From the NCBI GenBank assembly GCA_018398765.1, contig JAHBMJ010000515.1, positions 1 through 45,594 of the forward strand: a DNA stretch of 45,594 bases, in the 5' to 3' direction. Origin of the DNA: Chromera velia (lineage: Eukaryota > Sar > Chromeraceae). The notes below the pieces were generated by a model, which was given only the letters and a program-made list of their open reading frames with translations, made no database searches and was not told the origin of the DNA. The position numbers and the translations under genes were made by a program. Within the stretch, counting starts at the first letter, position 1, and every line of letters starts with the position of its first letter. Below, piece after piece: positions 41,750-45,594 of this stretch.

Positions 41750-43034
41750 TATTGGATGTAGAAGCATTTGTGTCCTTTTGCTAGCTCACCACACCAACAT
41801 TGCTTCTTCTTCCTTCCAGGCTTCTTCTTGGGCGCTGCAAGTTTCTCCACACACTCGGTACTGTATGGAGCATAGCATCTGACGTGAAACTCTTGACACT
41901 CAGGGTGGTGATGCCTGGGCCTCCCAGCTGCAACTTACTCTTTTGAAGTAGAAACAGAAAGAAGATTCTTCCTATCAACTATACAAACAGAGCTTCTTCC
42001 ACATTCATGGAGGGAACCCCAACATCGGAAGCACAACAGGCAAGACTGTGCCCATAAAAGAGGAAGTCTCTGTGTCCACACCCGTTCTTCACCTTCCATC
42101 ATGTGGTTTCTCCATCCAGGCCCCACAGCAAGAACTTCCCCCACAGTTTCCATAGGTAGACTGTCTTCCTGCAATCAATAAGCAAATCAAAAACTAAAAT
42201 CAAATAGGCATTCAATTTCATTTAGAAGAAGAAAATTTGTAAAAAATGCTAGCTGACCGTAAGATTAGGTCCGCACAAGAAAGAACCTCCCACTGCAGTC
42301 TTCTTAAACGGCACGGGATGATGCCCATCTTGCCCCACAATCCATCGATGAGCAAACATGCTCATCAACCAGTCCGTTTCCACATCAGCAGCTTTATATT
42401 CATTCTCTACAATAGCAACTACAAACACCCGAACTGTCCCTATGCGTGCAGAAGCAAAGAAGTGAGAAGGCTTCCGGAAGTTGTCACCTGGAGGCACAAC
42501 GTGCACTGACAGGTGTGGCAATGAAGAAAACCCAAAAACTCTTCCCTTTGCAACTTCTATTACCCTTGCCTCCATTGATGCCTTCTTTGCACCAGAATAT
42601 ATTTTCACTGTATTCTTCTGAGTCTTATGGATGGTTACATAGTTCACCGTCCATCCAGCCTTGACCACCTTGTCAGACAAAGTGCTGCTGTGCTGTTGCA
42701 AATGAGATTCAATACCCGCAATCGATAAGAAAGAAAATCTGAACTCCTCTCCCACCCTTTTCTCCTCTGCGAAATGGGCCCATGCCCTTATTGCCCAGTT
42801 AGGAAGCATCCCTCCGTTCCCGTTTTGTCTTCAAGACAGGCGTCATCAACCAAAAAATTGAAATTTTGTTGCCATCTTCCTCCTCTCTGACTCTTTTCAC
42901 ACATGCACCAGCTTTCAAAGCACCCAAAACTGCTGTATTTTTATCTCAATCATAGCGGGTAATCTTTGCAAAATATAGGGGATCTCAACCCCAGTCTCCA
43001 ATTTGTAAGACGCCTTCTCTCTAGAAGACGCCAT
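41750..43034 (-). pseudogene. Decayed gene nested in the glycoprotein intron
   Basis: An ATG at 43034 opens MASSREKASYKLETGVEIPY. After about 34 residues the frame shifts at an A-run and continues as ALKAGACVKRVREEEDGNK. A further shift leads into the 186-codon frame 42249-42809 (MLPNWAIRAWAHFAEEKR...), which may end at a donor near 42258. After an acceptor at 42174, short frames lead to a basic C-terminus ending KKPGRKKKQCWCGELAKGHKC, a C-x-C...H-x-C cluster, before a stop near 41750. The family is not recognised. The zinc-like tail would suit a DNA-binding or transposase-like protein. Frames are broken, so it is called a pseudogene. Confidence 0.35.
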
Positions 43035-43612
43035 CCTGTCATGCAAGTTAAACAAAGGAAGAAACAGAAGAGAGTTTTTTGGAGATGGTGTCATCTATTG
43101 TTGGAGTATTCAGTCAGTTAAAGCTGCCGCGTAGCCGTCTACGCGATGCATGCATGCATAGAGATGCTTGCCGGGCCGCGCTGAGCCGCAGCCCCGTCAT
43201 TTTGAACTCAACGCGCTCTTATGCAATGACTCTTCATGAGTCGGATTACCTAATCCACACTTTCCACGAGACGCGACCAGACAGACGATCGTCTTTCTCC
43301 AATTAATATGCAAGACAGTGTTGGGATGCAAAACAATTAAGTGAATTAACACAAAACAAACAAAACACATTGATGCGTGTGTTAGCAAGTATGGACGGGA
43401 TTGCATACTTCATTTTCTTTCCTTCTCCCTTTCATTCTTTCTTTCTATCCATCCATCTGTGTGTCTTCTTTTCTTCCTTCCTTTCTGGCTTTCCTTTTGT
43501 CTTTGCTTCCGCAGTTTAGTTCTCCCAAAACCAAACAAACCCATCAGAACGAAAACGGACAAGCAGACACAGAGACGCACAGACCGACAAACAGACAGAC
43601 AGACAATCCCAC

Positions 43613-43943
43613 CTTCAATTGTCTTCAGAGGGTCCCTTGCGAAACCCTCCAATGCTCCAGAGAGACCACCAGAAAAGAGTCTAGCTGAGTCCGGTCCCTT
43701 GGAAAAGAAGATGTCCTGAATGGTCAAGAGCCTCCCGTCAAACCCGGGTTGCTTATTCCGACCCTCCTCCTTCTGCCCATTCGAATTGTAACCCCCGAGG
43801 CCACTCTCCGGGGTGGAGTAGGGCGGTAGGCTTCCTTCTGGGCACAATTCAAAGCACATGCATGTAGAAGAGTTTGGATCAGGGAGGAAGTAGCAGAACG
43901 GGGCAGAGAGGAAGAACGTATCCCAAGGAAGAGCTCCAAGATC
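43613..43943 (-). CDS. Glycoprotein exon, Cys-rich
   Basis: The acceptor GTGTAAAG and donor GTGGGA give 331 bp, phase 0 in and phase 1 out. It encodes DLGALPWDTFFLSAPFCYFL, then a Cys-rich patch with an N-x-S site (DPNSSTCMCFELCPEG), a Gly/Ser/Pro linker and a segment ending EGFARDPLKTIE. The exon to which its phase 1 end joins was not found; it may lie in the interval disturbed by the nested pseudogene. The region before the acceptor is purine-rich on the coding strand, so this start is less sure. Confidence 0.45.
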
Positions 43944-43969
43944 CTTTACACTACTGGCGCCTTCATATT

Positions 43970-44000
<31 letters not shown>

Positions 44001-44034
44001 GCGTGTGCGTGTGCGTGCGTGCGTGTGTGTGTGT

Positions 44035-44074
<40 letters not shown>

Positions 44075-44086
44075 ATGTGTGTGTGT

Positions 44087-44125
<39 letters not shown>

Positions 44126-44133
44126 TGTGTATG
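43970..44133 (+). repeat. (CT)n and (GT)n microsatellite
   Basis: A (CT)n run with T9, then about 130 bp of (GT)n with interspersed A, lies in the short intron between the exons at 43613-43943 and 44162-44213. His/Thr-repeat ORFs here are artefacts. Confidence 0.9.
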
Positions 44134-44161
44134 TGTATCTGAACGCGTTCCTTGCCTCCAC

Positions 44162-44213
44162 CGTCAGAAGTTCCAATCCAAAGTTGCATGGATCCTCTGT
44201 CCTAGTAGTACAC
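44162..44213 (-). CDS. Small glycoprotein exon, 52 bp
   Basis: The acceptor is CTGCATGCAG and the donor GTGGAG. It takes one base to complete the Arg codon left by the previous exon, then encodes CTTRTEDPCNFGLELLT and leaves in phase 0. The exact phase fit on both sides supports it despite its size. Confidence 0.45.
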
Positions 44214-44520
44214 CTGCATGCAGGCACGGGGAGATAATGGATGACGATCGAGTAAGGTCGCAGACCCTAATTGGATACAACATGGATACAGCAAACCTTG
44301 CAGCAATGCTCGACCTTTCTCTTTCCACTTCCGCACACGTGCACTCACATTTTGCCCCCAAGAAACGTGTTTTCCACGCGATACAAATCTAATGAGAAAG
44401 AAGCTTTCATTTGTCCGATCGATACTCCTCCCTCTATCTGCATATATCTGCTTGACTCTGCATGCGTAGGAAGGCCCCCTTTCTCTTAATTCCCTTAATT
44501 CAGCACACCCAAGCACCCAC

Positions 44521-44696
44521 CTTTCTGCAGGCGGAGGAGGGAGGCAGCCTGAGCGATCTTCCGAGGTGCACACGGCGGCGTGGGGGGCGGGGGTAATGGT
44601 GAGACGGCGGAGAATCTGGAGGACCGCCTCCTGCTGGTCAATTAAGGCGAGGATGTCGGCACGGTCCGAGCTAAAATTTGCAATTAAGTTGTCCAC
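44521..44696 (-). CDS. Glycoprotein exon, helical
   Basis: The acceptor TCCTCTTCAG follows a pyrimidine tract and the donor is GTGGGT; phase 0 in and phase 2 out. It encodes VDNLIANFSSDRADILALID and then QQEAVLQILRRLTITPAP, probably helical, followed by a Cys-containing proline-rich end. It has one N-x-S site. Confidence 0.5.
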
Positions 44697-44854
44697 CTGA
44701 AGAGGAGGGATGTGGATAGGGAGGGATAAGGGACTCGATTTGAGCACTGTGCATCACCACGATATTTACAGACGCATGTGTGTTCAGAGAGTGTGAAACT
44801 TTTCTTTTCCGTGTTCTAGCGTCAGCAGTGGAATTGATTTGTCAGTGGTCTTCA

Positions 44855-44970
44855 CACACACACACACACGCACACACACACACATACAAACACACACACA
44901 CACAGGCATACACACAGGCACACACACAGGCACACACACAGGCACACACATACACACACACACACACACT

Positions 44971-45004
<34 letters not shown>
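44855..45004 (+). repeat. (CA)n and (GA)n microsatellite
   Basis: A long (CA)n tract with GCAT interruptions is followed by (GA)n. It lies in the intron between the exons at 44521-44696 and 45178-45387. Confidence 0.9.
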
Positions 45005-45012
<8 letters not shown>

Positions 45013-45177
45013 CTTGCAGGGCAATTTACTTTGCACGCATGCCGGTACCTGTTTTCTGTTCACCGTTTTGCCATCCTGTGTTCAGATGAGGATTACACAC
45101 AGGCACACAGGATGAAAACAATTTAGAGAGAGAACAGCACGATACATGCCCTCATGCACGTTGCCCCGCACCCGTAC

Positions 45178-45387
45178 CGAGTCCTCCAGTTCCGACAGTG
45201 CCTCTTCCACAATGGGGTCCAAGGTGTGGTTGTCCGTGCTGGACGCAGAGACGGACGGAGAAGGAGAAGTGGCCTTTGAGAGGAGACGTCGGGTCGTGTT
45301 CATGTCTCCTGCTGGGTCCGAGCCGTTCAGGAATGGCTCCGTGACATTGATCACTGCCTCTCTCGTCTGGTTGAACTCCTCCAATAT
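45178..45387 (-). CDS. Glycoprotein exon with five sequons
   Basis: The acceptor CATGCATGCAG and donor GTACGG give exactly 70 codons, phase 0 to 0. It begins ILEEFNQTREAVINVTEPFL and has five N-x-S/T sites (NQT, NVT, NGS, NTT, NHT) plus a Ser/Pro-rich middle. This is the most 5' exon visible; the start codon and signal peptide must lie beyond the window. Confidence 0.5.
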
Positions 45388-45594
45388 CTGCATGCATGAT
45401 GCGGGCATATACGTGGGCATTCATACAGACGGACAGACAAGAAGAAAGAAAGCTCACGTGTCGACTCAAAATATTACAGTATATCTGTGGTAGGCAAAGA
45501 GAGGACGGAGGGGAATTAAGTGAGAAGAGAATGAGGGGTCCCTCCACATATGGACAGGGGTCATCTCAGAGAGAGGGGGGGGGGGGGGGGGGGG
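45388..45594. other. Intron and contig end in a G run
   Basis: No exon was seen. The window stops inside a run of 20 G (45575-45594), probably where assembly failed. Confidence 0.6.

Noticed and set aside
43410-44392. Long Val/Cys or His/Thr repeat ORFs over the (GT)n tract
   Set aside because: Dinucleotide repeat translation; only the 43613-43943 part has exon-like borders and composition.
45575-45594. Terminal G run as a telomere
   Set aside because: A pure homopolymer without a telomeric unit; more likely an assembly end.

Overview
The window looks like nuclear DNA from a unicellular eukaryote. It holds spliceosomal-type exons with GT-AG borders, long low-complexity introns, a Ty1/copia element, APE-type LINEs and dense microsatellites. 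Base composition is mixed, with abrupt AT-rich islands. The octamer TGCATGCA is strongly over-represented, which would suit an alveolate such as a chromerid alga, but this assignment is inference. No prokaryotic operons, rRNA or tRNA genes were recognised.

Left third (1-19265): a graveyard of retroelements. A minus-strand Ty1/copia element (1-5819) keeps gag zinc knuckle, protease, integrase, RT and RNase H in the right order but is dead from stops, frameshifts and lost catalytic residues. Next is a 3.66 kb LTR-flanked element with no recognisable gag-pol (6200-9858), which reads best on the minus strand. Two related LINEs follow, pointing at each other: LINE A (plus, 10455-13112, 5'-truncated) and LINE B (minus, 14720-19264, near full length). 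LINE B carries three cysteine-rich CXC-like repeats in front of an APE endonuclease and an RT, apparently as one ancestral reading frame.

Right two thirds (19880-45594): a large minus-strand, multi-exon gene. Exon phases agree along several consecutive joins. It encodes a heavily N-glycosylated (many N-x-S/T) ectodomain, one transmembrane exon (22009-22109) and a roughly 310-residue C-terminal tail ending at 19880. Its middle is a tandem duplication of about 7.1-7.5 kb (23736-30852 and 31189-38731). In each unit, in the same interval between exons and on the opposite strand, sits a long intronless ORF (26302-28764 and 33729-35045). These encode tandem PD-(D/E)XK-nuclease-like domains (D...QxK) resembling the intron-encoded endonuclease-type fold. 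The two nuclease ORFs share promoter and leader but diverge sharply after about codon 37, while nearby parts of the duplication are 98-100% identical.

The nested antisense nuclease pair inside a duplicated, partly gene-converted surface-glycoprotein gene is the best candidate for an undescribed system. A working hypothesis is that intron-nested nucleases drive or exploit recombination between the repeated modules. Only the gene layout and motifs are seen; the functional link is inferred.
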